Shown one piece after another: positions 1-12,223 of a stretch of DNA of 64,000 bases. The stretch is from assembly GCA_007026445.1 (NCBI GenBank), contig VDMD01000002.1, positions 2,046,001 through 2,110,000 of the forward strand, read 5' to 3'. The position numbers were made by a program, and so were the translations under genes. A model generated the notes under the pieces. That model was given only the letters and a program-made list of their open reading frames with translations. It did no database searches and was not told the DNA's origin. Each line of letters opens with the position of its first letter. The stretch's first letter is position 1. This DNA is from Schizophyllum amplum (lineage: Eukaryota; Basidiomycota; Agaricomycetes; Agaricales; Schizophyllaceae).

Positions 1-2
1 CT

Positions 3-2265
3 GGCACGGGCGCTCTGAACACGAGCTTTACGCGGAGCGGCAAGCGTACGCTGGCGGGTACGGCGAACTCCAGATAGGACCGTGCCAGACATTGACAGAG
101 CCCCAGGCGTGCTATCGGACGCGACGAAGAGCGTATCGCGTGCATATATCAACAACTTCCAGGACAAGGCAAAGCAGGTCGCTATCGACATGTTCTTGGT
201 GGGCTCTGCTACTCTAGCCTTCCGCTCTGAACGACGTCTGACGGGCCTTCGCAGGGTAATATGAGCAATCAAAAGCAGGTCATCATATTCGACCCCATCC
301 ACGATTCCGTAAGGGCGGCTTTGGAGCAGAGGTAGGCTGCATCAGATCTGGGTCCGCTATGCATGGCTTACCATGCAGGCTGTCCGAGTACTCCACGACG
401 AGGCAGTGCACCATCTTTGCGGGCACTTGGAACGTCAATGGGAAGGTGAGCGTGCGCGCATCCTGACGTGCGATAGAACGCTGAATGTAGGCGGTTAGGC
501 TCCTTCTTCGGAGTCGCTTTTACCGTGGCTCTTCCCTAGGCCCCGTGCGTTGTTACTTGTTGCGGTGTTATGCCACATGCTTATGGGAAGCGTGCAGACC
601 TCGACGAGCCGGATATCTTCGCCATCGGGTTCCAGGAAATTGTACCCCTCAACGCACAACAAATCCTACAGACAGACCCAGAGAAAAGGTATGCATGTAG
701 CGAGTGGCAAATTCACCATGCTAAGCATGTAACAGACGCGTATGGGAAGCAAAAATACTGGATGCACTGGAGAACCGACCAAATAAAAAAGGCAGCTATG
801 TCCTCTTGCGGTCGGAGCAGGTGCGCATACTTTTTTTCTCGGAAAACACCCAGATGCTGAATTCAATAAGCTCGTTGGCACGGCGCTTCTCATAGTCGTC
901 AAGTCCGAGCTGACACCCGTCATCCGCAGCGTTGAGGCAGCAACGAGGAAGGTTTGTCTTGTCATCGCGCGCCCACCATAATCATCCTGACCGCACATCC
1001 ACCAGACAGGCCTGCGTGGCATGTCGGGCAACAAGGGCGCCGCGGCCATCCGCCTCGCGTACCACGACACGGACTTCTGCTTCGTGACCGCGCATCTCGC
1101 TGCCGGGCATTCCAATGTCGAGGAGCGCAACGCGGACTACCACACCATCACCACTGGGCTGCACTTCCAGAAGGGCAAGACTATAGGCAGTCATCAGTGC
1201 GTTATTCGCTTTGATTACGAGGATATAGCGCGCTGCTGAGATGCTGTAGAAACGTTGTGTGGCTGGCGGACACGAACTACCGTATCGACATGGAGAACGA
1301 CAGCGTGCGCGCCTTTGCGGAGCATGATGACTATGACTCGTTACTCGCGGCCGATCAGGTAGAATTTATGCATCACTTGTCTGCGATGTCAACTCATGCA
1401 GCTCTTGCCCCACAGCTCAAGCAAGCGATCGACGAAAAAGCAGTATTTCCTGGCTACCAGGAGGGCCCACTGCTCTTCCGCCCCACATATCGCTACGACC
1501 TTGGCACCGACACCTACGACACAAGCGAGAAGATGCGCATCCCGGCGTGGACAGACCGCATCCTCTACACCGGCAGCGCACTCAATTTACAAGCATACTC
1601 GCGCGCGGAGCTGAAGGGCTCAGATCACAAGCCTGGTCAGTGCATCACATATTATTGTGTAAATCGGCAAGCGCAGAGAATACTCACGCCTCCTGCACAG
1701 TGTACGCGATGTTCAGGGCGGACGTGCGCATCATCGACCCGGTGAAGCGCGCCGCGCTCTCGCAGCTCCTGCTGCAGAGCGTAACGAGCACGGCACCGGG
1801 GGAGAAGCTCGACGAGAAGCTGGCAGCACTAGTATTGCCCTCGGACCTGGCATCGGATCGTGAGCCTGAAGTACAATGTCGCTACGAGCATGCAAGCTGA
1901 CGCAGTCTCTCCCCAGTCCCCCCGCCAAGCACCGACGACTCGGCGTGGTGGAACACGGCGGGTGAGTGCGATCTGTCTTCATTTACTCCCTATTTCGTGT
2001 TGTCGATGATCGCGAGAACGCTCACGAATTTCCAGACTGCCCACACGGAATCATCCCGTTGTCCGAGTTCCCAGCGCCCATGGATCCCGACAGCCAACAG
2101 CGCATCGGCAATCCGTTCGAGTCGGACACCTCGTCCCTGTCGGAGTCGCCCTCGTCGTCGGACGAGGAGCTGTATACGAACGCCATGTCATTGCAGACGC
2201 CCATGGCGCCCTCTCCGGCGCCTACGCGCCGGCCTGCACCACCACCACCGAGCAGAGAGTCGTAG
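3..2265 (+). CDS. Synaptojanin-like inositol polyphosphate 5-phosphatase, 3' part
   Basis: The window opens inside the C-terminal end of a Sac1 lipid-phosphatase domain (TRSGKRTLAG, intron 58-106, then SVSRAYINNFQDKAKQ). A linker with IFDPIHDSV leads into a complete 5-phosphatase domain. Visible motifs in order are FAGTWNVNGK, IFAIGFQEIV, GSYVLLRSEQ, GMSGNKGAAAIR, WLADTNYRI, PAWTDRILY and GSDHKP. The tail is Ser/Pro-rich. About ten introns are needed; clear ones are 199-254 and 332-378. Sac1 plus 5-phosphatase in one chain is the synaptojanin / yeast INP51-53 architecture, which removes phosphates from PI(4,5)P2 at the plasma membrane and endosomes. Which INP paralogue it matches cannot be decided here. 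The stop is TAG at 2263-2265; the start lies upstream of the window. Confidence 0.93.
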
Positions 2266-2666
2266 GTACAGTCTTCCGGAGACACGCATAGTCAGCCAGA
2301 GATGTATGGTCGGCCAGAGAAGCGTAGTCCGCAGACGTTGCGGAGACACGCAGACACGCACTCAAGCGAGGATGCATGAACATTAGGACGCGTCCACAAT
2401 GTGTAACTGTATAGACGGCCAAGAAGAGATATATAGCAGTAAGTACAACAGGTCCTTTTCGCGACAATAGCAGGGGCCAGGTTCTCCAAGACCAGAGCAC
2501 GTTCCTCGTGACCCTAGGAGGTCCTCCAGAACACCACTGCCAGCAGGTCCCCTCAAGACACCAGCAAGTCCTTCAAGACACCAACAGATGCCTCAAAATC
2601 CTGTGTCTCCCTCATCATAAGAAACATCTGGCTTTCCACGCTCAAACAATCCCCTGCTTGTCACAC
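2266..2666. other. Convergent intergenic region
   Basis: This stretch lies between two genes that end toward each other, so it should hold both 3' UTRs. The only structure seen is the short tandem array listed separately. No convincing coding frame was found. Confidence 0.6.
2516..2601. repeat. Degenerate tandem array of about 20-21 bp units
   Basis: Units at 2542-2562, 2563-2582 and 2583-2601 share the pattern AGCARGTCCYTCAAGACACC, with a more diverged copy before them from about 2516. It lies in the presumed 3' UTR zone between the phosphatase and SF3A3. Confidence 0.6.
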
Positions 2667-4567
2667 TCAGATAATCCCCTGCTTCTTGAGATCCTCGTAA
2701 GTCTTGCGGTTGTAGACGTTCCCCTCGTCGTCCTCGAGCTCCTCCATCGTCTCCTGCTCGAAGATCTCGTGCCGGCCCTCGGCCTTGAGCTTTTCAGCGA
2801 CTGTGGAGGGGGTGTGTTAGATGCGATGTGTATTTGGGAGGCAAGGTGGAAGAAGAGGAGAGATGTCAGGATAGGTAAGGTGCAAGGAGGCAAGGCGACA
2901 GAAGAGGCAAGGTAGGCGGCAGGTTGAACGAGGTGAGATAACGTACGCGAAAGCGCGTCCTCGATACGCGTGATCTCATGGAAGTGCTTCGTGTTTGGCA
3001 GGCCCAGCGCACGCATCCCGAAGGCGTGCCTCGACTCCTGGAAGTGACGGTCAAAGTTTTTCCTGCGAGCCTCAGTCAACAACGACAACCCACAAATAAG
3101 AAAAGACCGGTACTCACCTCCCAAAATACACCTGGTCCGAGCATATCTCGCACCGATACTCCACCCCAAGCCCATGCAGCTTATACAGCCAATACGGAAT
3201 CGGCTTCCCGTCCCACCCCAGCGGCAATTTCAGCGGGTTGTATATCCTCTCCTCCTCTTCCTCCCCATCCCCGCCCTCCTCGCCGTCCCCTTGCGAGTCC
3301 TTCGCCGGCGCCGGGGGCGGCTTCCGGGTCTGCTGCTCCAGCAGCTCCTGCTCGCGTTCGTTAGCGGTGAGCGAGAAGCGCCGTTCGACGTTCGACTTGG
3401 TGTCCTCGAGCACGGGGAGGAGCGTCTTGAGCACGTCCGTGGCGAGGTAGGTGTGCTGCGCGCAGATGCGTGAGCGGGTGGAGGAGGTGTGGGGGGCGGC
3501 GGCGGACTTTGAAGCGGCGTCGCCGTTGGTTTTGGGCTCGGAGGGGGCGGCGCCTGAGGTTTGCTTGGCGGCGGCCTTGACGTGCTTCTTGGAGGTGAGG
3601 TGGGCGTCGTAGACAGTTTGTTTTGAGTACATTTTCTGGCCTGGAGGGGGTTAGGTTTAGACGCCGGTGGATAGTGATGTGTGCTTACATGCGGCGCACC
3701 AGATCCCCTCGCCACTGCTTGCGGCGGTCTTTGGCGTCTCTCTCCATTCGGGGAAGCCGTCCTCATTCCATTGTTTGTCAAAGTCCTCCTGTGCAGAACG
3801 GAGCAGGGTGTCCAGGTCCCGTAATGGTTGCGTCCGCTGAACGAAGGACACGAGATATGAATACAGGTCTTTGATGTAGCTGCGCGTCGTCAATACAATG
3901 AGTGAGGTGGGTGATCGGGAGCGCTCACGTCTCGTACTCGCGGGACAAGCGCGTGTCTTTCGGCAGGTTCTGGTGTATGAGGCCGTTGGGTGCTGCTAGG
4001 AGTAGGTCGAGATATTGCAAGTACCCAGGTCGCTTGCCGATGTTCTTCAAATTTGCATAGGCGGCATGACTGGCATACAAGTCGACATATTTCCCGTAGG
4101 CTTCCTCGCCGGAGAAGAGCAGGGAGATGGCTGCAGGACAAGTTAGGATACAAACAAACTGGACGTGTACACGCACGGTCTTCCTCCTCGTATTCCTCAT
4201 CCTCCTGACCCGGTTCGTCGAGGAAAGCGGCTACCTCGAGGTCAAGAGCACCTGGAGCAGAATCAGGGTACTTGGCGTGGTACTCCTGCACCTTGACCAA
4301 CCGCGAGTAGAATTCGGAGAGGTCGTCTGGCCGAGATGCGGCGGAGAGGCGGTCGTTCTCTGCCTTTACAGCATCCTGGTCGTGGTAGAGCGTACGCAGA
4401 GTGGCGGCCTTTGAGGAGATGCGGTCGAGGATCTGGGAGGCCTTGTGTTCTGTCTGGAGCTTGCCTTCGTGGGTGTTCTGGTTGCGGGAGAGCAGCGTAT
4501 AGAGCGCGCGCTCGAACCGCTCGACCTCCTCGTGGGTCTGGCGCTGGACTTCGACAATCGAGTCCAT
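2667..4567 (-). CDS. SF3A3: Splicing factor 3A subunit 3 (SF3a60/Prp9)
   Basis: This is a component of the U2 snRNP SF3a complex, acting in the nucleus at branch-site recognition. The N terminus begins [20 protein letters not shown], matching the family start, followed by the helical PRP9 region. Mid-protein there is a C2H2 finger (CAACKH ... [10 protein letters not shown]) split by an intron. An acidic Glu/Gly stretch follows, then the conserved C-terminal finger YRCEIC ... [18 protein letters not shown] and an end in [11 protein letters not shown]. An in-frame Met lies 12 codons upstream, but the family alignment favours 4567. Several short introns interrupt the gene. The start lies only 104 bp from the divergent FAL1 start, so the two probably share one promoter. 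Confidence 0.95.
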
Positions 4568-4671
4568 TGTTGGGGCGAAGAACAAGGGACAGCGCTGGTC
4601 CAAGCGGCGGGATGCGGCCGAGAAAGGAAGTGTTCAAACTTCGCCAACGGCTTTCCCTCGTACTCGACGAA

Positions 4672-6420
<1,749 letters not shown>

Positions 6421-6824
6421 TTTGGGGAGCTGGAGAGCCTGAGGGCTGGTGTCGGTGACGGCCGACTGAGGTTGACCGCAAGGACCTGTGGGTGGGCCAC
6501 GGAGACCTGCCTTGGTCGCGACAACCTGTGGTGGCCGTCGAGCGGTGTTGATCACGGACAGAAGGCTGTGATGTACTCATGTGTTCATGATAATTCTCTG
6601 TATCTTATTACTGTTTGCGCTCTCCCTCAGCAAAGAATACGTTCGCGCGTATGGGAGTTGGGTGTGCGCTGTGGTTCCGAATGAGAAGAAACGGGCGTTT
6701 GAGGTATGTTGATTGACAATTGGTGCAGACGTTGCATATTGAATGCCCCCCGAAGTCGTATACCATCAATTAGGCCGAGACGGCGAGCCGCATAGTACAC
6801 AGTGTATGTTGCACCATTCGACGG

Positions 6825-6960
6825 TCCTGAAACTTGGTCGAAGCCTCGCAAGTCATTTGGCCATAAAAGGCATTTATGGCCAGTTTGATGCCATTTTGAG
6901 ATGTCCGTTCCCATGCTCCTCTCCCTTAATTACTGAATGCCGCCCTCTCTTATTGCATGC
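6825..6960 (+). repeat. Inverted repeat, left arm
   Basis: This arm matches the reverse complement of 7495-7647. The best block is 25 identical bases at 6850-6874. Further matches are AACTTGGTCGAAGCC at the outer end and TGTCCGTTCCCAT near the inner end. Between these blocks the arms have diverged, so the duplication looks old. Confidence 0.7.
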
Positions 6961-7241
6961 CGCCCTTTCATCGTCAGGTCCATGGCATCCTTGACGCCAC
7001 TTCAGTCGTCGATATACAAGTTTCATGATCTACGGCAGGCCGGCGAGAGTCAACATACTAGGTCTCCACAGTCGTAAGTATATGTCGACGTAAGCTTGTT
7101 AGCGCTCTTCGCGACATATCAAAGGTGATAGGTACACGAACACGACCGCCACTCAGCGTATGAGTGACGGTCAAGTAAGTACAAAGACGATGAAGAGTCC
7201 AACCGCCTATCCGCTGATCAGATCTAGTACTAAGACAGGCA

Positions 7242-7288
7242 CATCGTCTACGAGATTGGACATCGTCTACGGAATAGGCATCGTCTAC
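7242..7288. repeat. Three direct copies of a 10-mer at 18-19 bp spacing
   Basis: CATCGTCTAC occurs at 7242-7251, 7261-7270 and 7279-7288, inside the loop between the two inverted arms. Confidence 0.7.
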
Positions 7289-7494
7289 ATGGTTTGACTG
7301 GTGATTGTGATTAGAATGCACATCACTATCATCGTTAGTCTGTACAGTGCCACTGACAACAGACGGGCAAGCATCGGCGGGCTAGCACATAGCAGGTACC
7401 AGCACATAGCACGTATGCGGTGCCTTATATTATGTGGCAACGGCCAAGTTCAACATGACGAATGCTGCAACATGCACTGAGAGCGCTCGGGCTC

Positions 7495-7647
7495 GCATGC
7501 AATTTGAATGAGGGAGTGGTATGGGAACGGACACCTCGAAGTGGCATGAGAACATACGCCTCCAAGTAGCCTCAAATCAATGCCTTTTATGGCCAAATGA
7601 CTTCCGAGGTCTTCGACCCATTTGCAAGGCTTCGACCAAGTTCCAGA
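7495..7647 (-). repeat. Inverted repeat, right arm
   Basis: Reverse-complement partner of 6825-6960. It carries a small internal duplication of the GGTCGAAG segment that the left arm lacks. The two arms span about 820 bp in total. No target-site duplication or transposase frame was recognised. Confidence 0.7.
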
Positions 7648-8186
7648 ACGGTTCATGTCCAGCACATACATAGTTCGTCTTGGCTAGGCTGATGATAAAC
7701 GAATGCAGCGGCAACGATAGACGAGTACGCTGGTAACGAATGACGTGAACGAGAAGGAATGAGAGTCGTTCAAGAAGAGGCTTACCACTTGCAGACATCG
7801 CAATTCAGGCGCCTCTGCACGGCTGCTGTTGAAGCCTTCCGCCTGTCAACTCTGAGTTAGGGCGGTCCGCGAGGAGGCCCGAGTACTCATTGTACCGGTG
7901 TGAAGGTTTGACGTTCCCTGGAAGCGGGGCACTACCACCCAAGTCGAGTCGGCCGCCACTCAAGCAAGAGGAAAAGTTCCCATACCTACATTGGGCCGGA
8001 GAGTTGTACAAAAATTCTGGAAACATAAAAATCAGTCGTCGACTGTAGAGCTCGCGGTAGATATATATGGCTCACTCCCTGATTAGCAGCCGGTCGCACG
8101 CCGCCGATGTGATGCACTGTGTGAACAGTCCATCGCCAGATATAGCGAGCGACCTCCGAGAGTGGCCTAGTAAACGGGTCATTCGT

Positions 8187-8314
8187 AGAGCTCCTGGTCA
8201 TCCGAAAGAGCTGCTAGTCACCCAAGGGAGCTGCTGGCCGTCCGGTAGGGCCATTGACCGTCCATTCAAACTGTAAAGCTGTCGGTAATCCACGCGACCT
8301 GCTAGCTATCCGAC
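8187..8314. repeat. Degenerate 20-bp tandem array
   Basis: Exact 20-bp register with consensus near AGAGCTGCTGGTCATCCGAA. Units are 8187-8206, 8207-8226, 8227-8246 and 8247-8266. After an 8-nt break there are two more at 8275-8294 and 8295-8314. Individual units differ at several positions. Confidence 0.65.
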
Positions 8315-8688
8315 AGCGCTGCCGCACCACTTGACATTTCTCCCGCGTACCAAACCTGGGCATCCCTTTCCTGGTATAGCACGCCAAGCGGCAGGGCAAC
8401 TCTTGCCCCGAAAAGGGACGCCGGGGCTGAGATGAGTACATCCCTTCGCATACGAGGCCGTTGCCCCTTGCGACCGACGGAGAAACCCACATTCGCCGCC
8501 AGGATGATGAATACGAGTTAGAGTCATGAATACGCGGGCTCATGAAACCCTGTCAATGTCGAGAGAGATCGCTTCGCTATCGTGGAGCGGCGGCGGCGCT
8601 GTATTGCGTGTACGACAGCTGGGCGTCGAAGGGGCAACCTGGAGAAGTGTCTGGAAAGCCAGAGTAAGTTGCGGACAGCCTGAGGAGG

Positions 8689-8696
8689 TATATAAG
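8689..8696 (+). promoter_or_regulatory. TATA box of the candidate secreted-protein gene
   Basis: TATATAAG lies 96 bp upstream of the ATG at 8785. A pyrimidine-rich stretch follows at about 8740-8760, a usual fungal start region. Confidence 0.5.
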
Positions 8697-8784
8697 TACG
8701 AGGGAAGACGGTAAGGCGACAGAGAGAACGAAATCCATCGCTTTCTTACACTTCTACTTTCGGCGAGCAAGTTCAGTGGACAGC

Positions 8785-9264
8785 ATGTGTTTTTGGCGCA
8801 AGTAGGCATCTTGTCCCTCGTCCTCGCTGTCACCCATGCTGAGTTCCCACCAGGATCGAGGAAAGATACCAGTAAGCGCGTCACCCATCCCTCTTGGGTA
8901 GCAGCTGACGAGTCGTCTAGATGCGGGCATGTCAAGCGGCCCGATCTGGTGAGTTTTTCGACCTTTGTCATGGATCCCGCGCTGACCGACGTATCAGAAA
9001 CAAGTACGCGCAGACCATACGAGCACTTCACTTACCCTAAGTGTGCACTAGGTCGACTGCGAGAGGTCGGACTGCAAGGTGTCTGCATACCATCGTGGGG
9101 ATGCCCACAACTGTCGTCAGACCTGTAACCAGACATTTACGGCGGCGAACTGGGTTGGTGAGTAGTTGATATATTATTGTTTCGATAGAGCAGGAAGGCT
9201 TACCGACAGCGTCACAACAGCCCTGACGAAGGCTACGAGGTGCGCTGACTGCGGAGGCGGCTAG
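8785..9264 (+). CDS. Candidate small cysteine-rich secreted protein
   Basis: A spliced model reads through several introns with good sites: 8949-8997, 9004-9051 and one from 9158 to 9193 or 9220. The first two flank a 6-nt microexon (AAACAA). The product has a hydrophobic leader (FLAQVGILSLVLAVTHA) and then about 80 residues with seven cysteines: DCERSDCKV, NCRQTCNQ and a CADCGGG end at TAG 9262-9264. The ATG at 8785 is out of frame with the leader by one base. Either a frameshift inactivates the start, or an upstream exon starting near 8526-8556 joins through an intron 8664-8783, which is in phase. No family was recognised. Confidence 0.4.
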
Positions 9265-9722
9265 AGCGTTCATCCGACGCGAGGGATATACGGGAAAGAG
9301 GGATATGTGGGAGAAGAATGATTGTGGCGCAAACACACATGCCTCAAGGGGAAACAAGAGGGGGAAGGGAATAAAGAAGCAATTTATATATTTACCACAA
9401 TCACTTTGTGGCAAATTGAAAGGCGTAAGAGACTGAACGACCACATGCCTGATCTTGTGAGCCACGAGCTTGCTGGTGCACATGCAAAAGTCTGATGTTG
9501 TTTTATTCATAACCGTAAACCGGAAGGCACATCTTGCTCAGCGGAAAAAGCCGCCGCGTCGACGAAGGATGTTGGGCCTGTAGGACTGGCCTATGATACA
9601 TCGTATGAGCACACGTAGCGACCGTCCGTAGCCATCCTCGATAAATATACGACAGGCGTACCAATTCACCGAGACGCGTGAAGAAATTGAAAACAGCATT
9701 CACTGATCGCGTGCGCCTAGCC
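9265..9722. other. Convergent intergenic region
   Basis: Downstream of the candidate secreted-protein gene and of SF3B6, which ends toward it. The minus-strand frame at 9037-9510 has no recognisable content and is treated as chance. Confidence 0.5.
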
Positions 9723-10194
9723 TTACTCGTCCGGGATGTTGTGCTTCTGCTTCAACTTCTCCAACTCCTCTTCTCTTTGCTGCAGCTCGAACTTGGCCTG
9801 TGCAGCATCTTGCTTCGCTGGCATGTGGTAAAGCACAACGATGTAGCGCTCTTGCAAATGGAAACCATTCAGATGGTCGAGCGCGTTCTTTGCCTGTAAT
9901 CGCATCGTCAGTGATAATACGCGCGTCCTAGCCTTGTGCACTGACATCCATAACATCTTCAAATACGACAAAGGCCGTTCCCTTCGTCTTTTGTTCGCTA
10001 CCTATTCGAATTTGACGAATGCGTCCATAACGGCCAAACAGGTCGTACAAATCCTCTCCCGTGATTTGGTAGTTGAGATTCTTCACGAAGAGTATGCGGT
10101 TCGCACCGGGAGGGAGTTTTGGCTGGTAAGAATATCAGTGAAAGAGAGTTGATAATGAAAAGCGACCAGAACGCACTGCGGGCTTCAGCGACAT
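9723..10194 (-). CDS. SF3B6: Splicing factor 3B subunit 6 (p14)
   Basis: Small RRM protein of the U2 snRNP SF3b complex that contacts the branch adenosine region and SF3b155. The start is an 18-nt exon (MSLKPA at 10177-10194) followed by an intron. PKLPPGANRILFVKNLNYQI then carries the RNP2 strand, and KTKGTAFVVFEDVMD carries RNP1. A second intron interrupts before AKNALDHLNGFHLQERYIVV, and the end is KLKQKHNIPDE. At about 120 residues it is the normal size. It is divergent from the orphan at 10409, with 214 bp between starts. Confidence 0.95.
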
Positions 10195-10408
10195 GACGGT
10201 CACGAACAAGTTGAAAACCACACGGCAACGATGACTAATTTGTGGCGGATCCGTGGGTGCGGACCGGGGCTCCGGGCGCATGTATGTCCACCGGACGTCA
10301 GCGGCGCGCGCCTTGCTCTTCACCATCCCTTCACTATCCCTGCTGATCCCGGCCGCCATCCAGGCTTTACGACCTTGACGACTGCCATAAACACATAGCT
10401 CAATCTTC

Positions 10409-11719
10409 ATGTCACAACAACGAGAACCTTCCAGGGAGACGCGTCCTGCCTGGTACCGCTATTCGAGGCGTCAAGTGACTTCGCCGGTGAATTCGCAGGA
10501 CACGAATTTGCTGGCTCCCGCAGAGAACCTCCGACGGATAGAGGAAGGCCATAATGACTTTGAGCCTACTACGGGATATCTGGGCCCTGCGTCAGCAGCG
10601 GAGGCCCCATCGGACGACTCACCGAGCGAGAAGGGTGGGAAGGGTCGATTCGTGGGTGGATTCAAGTTTATGGCAGGCCTTCGACACGCGATGCGACCGC
10701 GCTGGAAGGAGGAACCAGAGCCGGATCCGTACGCAGCACAAGACATACGAGGAGGCTGGCCGGTATCGGCAGATGCAGGCGCAAACCATCAGTATGCCGC
10801 ACAAAGCCCCGCCCAACAGAGCATGATGCAGAGCCCTGCTATCGAGCGCTGGGAGTACCCCGTGTCACCGCGATACGACGAAACACCCTACGATCCCCCC
10901 ATTCCTCCTGCACCTGCTCCCGATCCTGTCCCTCCGCAAACCATGTCCCCGCCGACCTCGGAAACGCACCACGCCACTCATGACATGTGGGATGGTACTA
11001 CGGCGGTCCACCAGGACGTGCGTCCGGATCCTCCACATGTTCCCGTCTATCCGTATCCTATGCAGACAGCATATGCCAAACCCAATCTGGATACCCCGGC
11101 CGCTCAGCCTGGGGGCCAGGGAGGGCATATGTCGCGCATCCGCAACTTCTTCCGCGAGCTCAATGATCTTCCTTGGATTGCGCCCGACCGCATCACTGTC
11201 GACTACGTGCCAGGTCGGCTCAAGCAAACGGACTCTTCACAACCTGCCAACGGACCGCTGACATGGTACGGCGGACCTCCCGACGCTCGTTACGTCGGCA
11301 TGGACCATCGTTATTCTGGCGCAGCTACCGTGCTCTCTAGCCCGTCTGATCGGTCGATCCAGCAGCCGAGGGAGATGGCGCAGAACTGGGGGCGACCACC
11401 TGTCGCTCGAGCCCCGCCGCCGCCCCAGCCTGACGCGGTACCTGCCGCATATTATGGCAACGTCCAGACGCCCTCCCCGGAGGCGAATGTCGTGGATCTT
11501 GGCGAACCGACGGTGAGAAGTGGGTGGGGCACATACCCTACCGGCTATGTCAATCAGGCGTCCAACAGCCCGGCTGCATATACCATGGGTCCTGGCTCTA
11601 CGAACGGTGCGAAATCTCCGTCACCTTCTATGGCACAGTACCAGCCAATGCCCGCTATGCCACGCCCGCAGCCTACCTATCCACGTGTACCTATGAAAGG
11701 AATACCGCCCCCACCATGA
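10409..11719 (+). CDS. Proline-rich protein of unknown function
   Basis: Single-exon frame of 436 residues starting MSQQREPSRETRPAWY. Most of it is low complexity (Pro, Ala, Gln, Ser) and likely disordered. Two short ordered-looking segments stand out: RFVGGFKFMAGLRHAMRPRW near residues 78-97 and MSRIRNFFRELNDLPWIAPD near residues 239-258. No signal peptide, membrane segment or known domain is visible. The long open frame, the good start context and the spacing from SF3B6 support a real gene. Confidence 0.75.
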   Translation: MSQQREPSRETRPAWYRYSRRQVTSPVNSQDTNLLAPAENLRRIEEGHNDFEPTTGYLGPASAAEAPSDDSPSEKGGKGRFVGGFKFMAGLRHAMRPRWKEEPEPDPYAAQDIRGGWPVSADAGANHQYAAQSPAQQSMMQSPAIERWEYPVSPRYDETPYDPPIPPAPAPDPVPPQTMSPPTSETHHATHDMWDGTTAVHQDVRPDPPHVPVYPYPMQTAYAKPNLDTPAAQPGGQGGHMSRIRNFFRELNDLPWIAPDRITVDYVPGRLKQTDSSQPANGPLTWYGGPPDARYVGMDHRYSGAATVLSSPSDRSIQQPREMAQNWGRPPVARAPPPPQPDAVPAAYYGNVQTPSPEANVVDLGEPTVRSGWGTYPTGYVNQASNSPAAYTMGPGSTNGAKSPSPSMAQYQPMPAMPRPQPTYPRVPMKGIPPPP

Positions 11720-12223
11720 ATGCACCCTGTGGGCGCGATCAACCTCGCAGTGCCCCTATTTATTCACTGATTTTCTCCTGAAGAGTTCTTCGTGTACTAT
11801 ATCCTGAATTCGTGCTTACCTATCATCCTGAACCGCGACGACCCAGAATTTACTGTACAATACGAGGTCCTATGTCAGCCATTGCACTTGCATGGCTTGC
11901 TATGACAACTCAAGAACTGGTTCTGGATGGAAGGCCTAAGGTAGGCTAAGGACTCAGGTACTCGAGCTTCGACCACGGCGACATTTATGCCACGTGATCG
12001 TGTAGCTGCTCCGGAGCCATCGGATCGGTACTTACGACGCGCCACTCGAATCCCGACTCTGATCCCGACGCTCGCTATCAGACTTGCCCGGTACCGCTCC
12101 TGCCAAAGTCTCCATGTTCTGTCGTGCAACATTCAATACAAGACACGCGCTTTCTCGCTACGTACGGCGTCCTAGCTTTGCACGTCGTAGACTACCTGAA
12201 GAAGCACCCAGTTCAGTCGCCAG
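11720..12223. other. Intergenic region
   Basis: Presumed 3' UTR of the proline-rich gene and promoter of the aldehyde dehydrogenase. A CACGTG hexamer near 11990 is the only candidate site noticed. Confidence 0.5.

Larger units (their letters stand above)
6421..8784. other. Long gene-poor region with repeats
   Basis: About 2.3 kb with no frame that resembles a conserved protein. It contains an inverted-repeat pair, a triplet of short direct repeats and a 20-bp tandem array, each listed separately. Base use is more AT-rich than the flanking exons. The first 200 bases are probably the FAL1 3' UTR, and the last 100 hold the promoter of the candidate secreted-protein gene. Confidence 0.6.

Noticed and set aside
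3230..3781. 183-codon frame overlapping SF3A3
   Set aside because: Alternate frame of the SF3A3 acidic and finger exons, low complexity.
9037..9510. 157-codon minus-strand frame
   Set aside because: Overlaps the candidate secreted-protein gene and its 3' flank; no homology or sensible composition.
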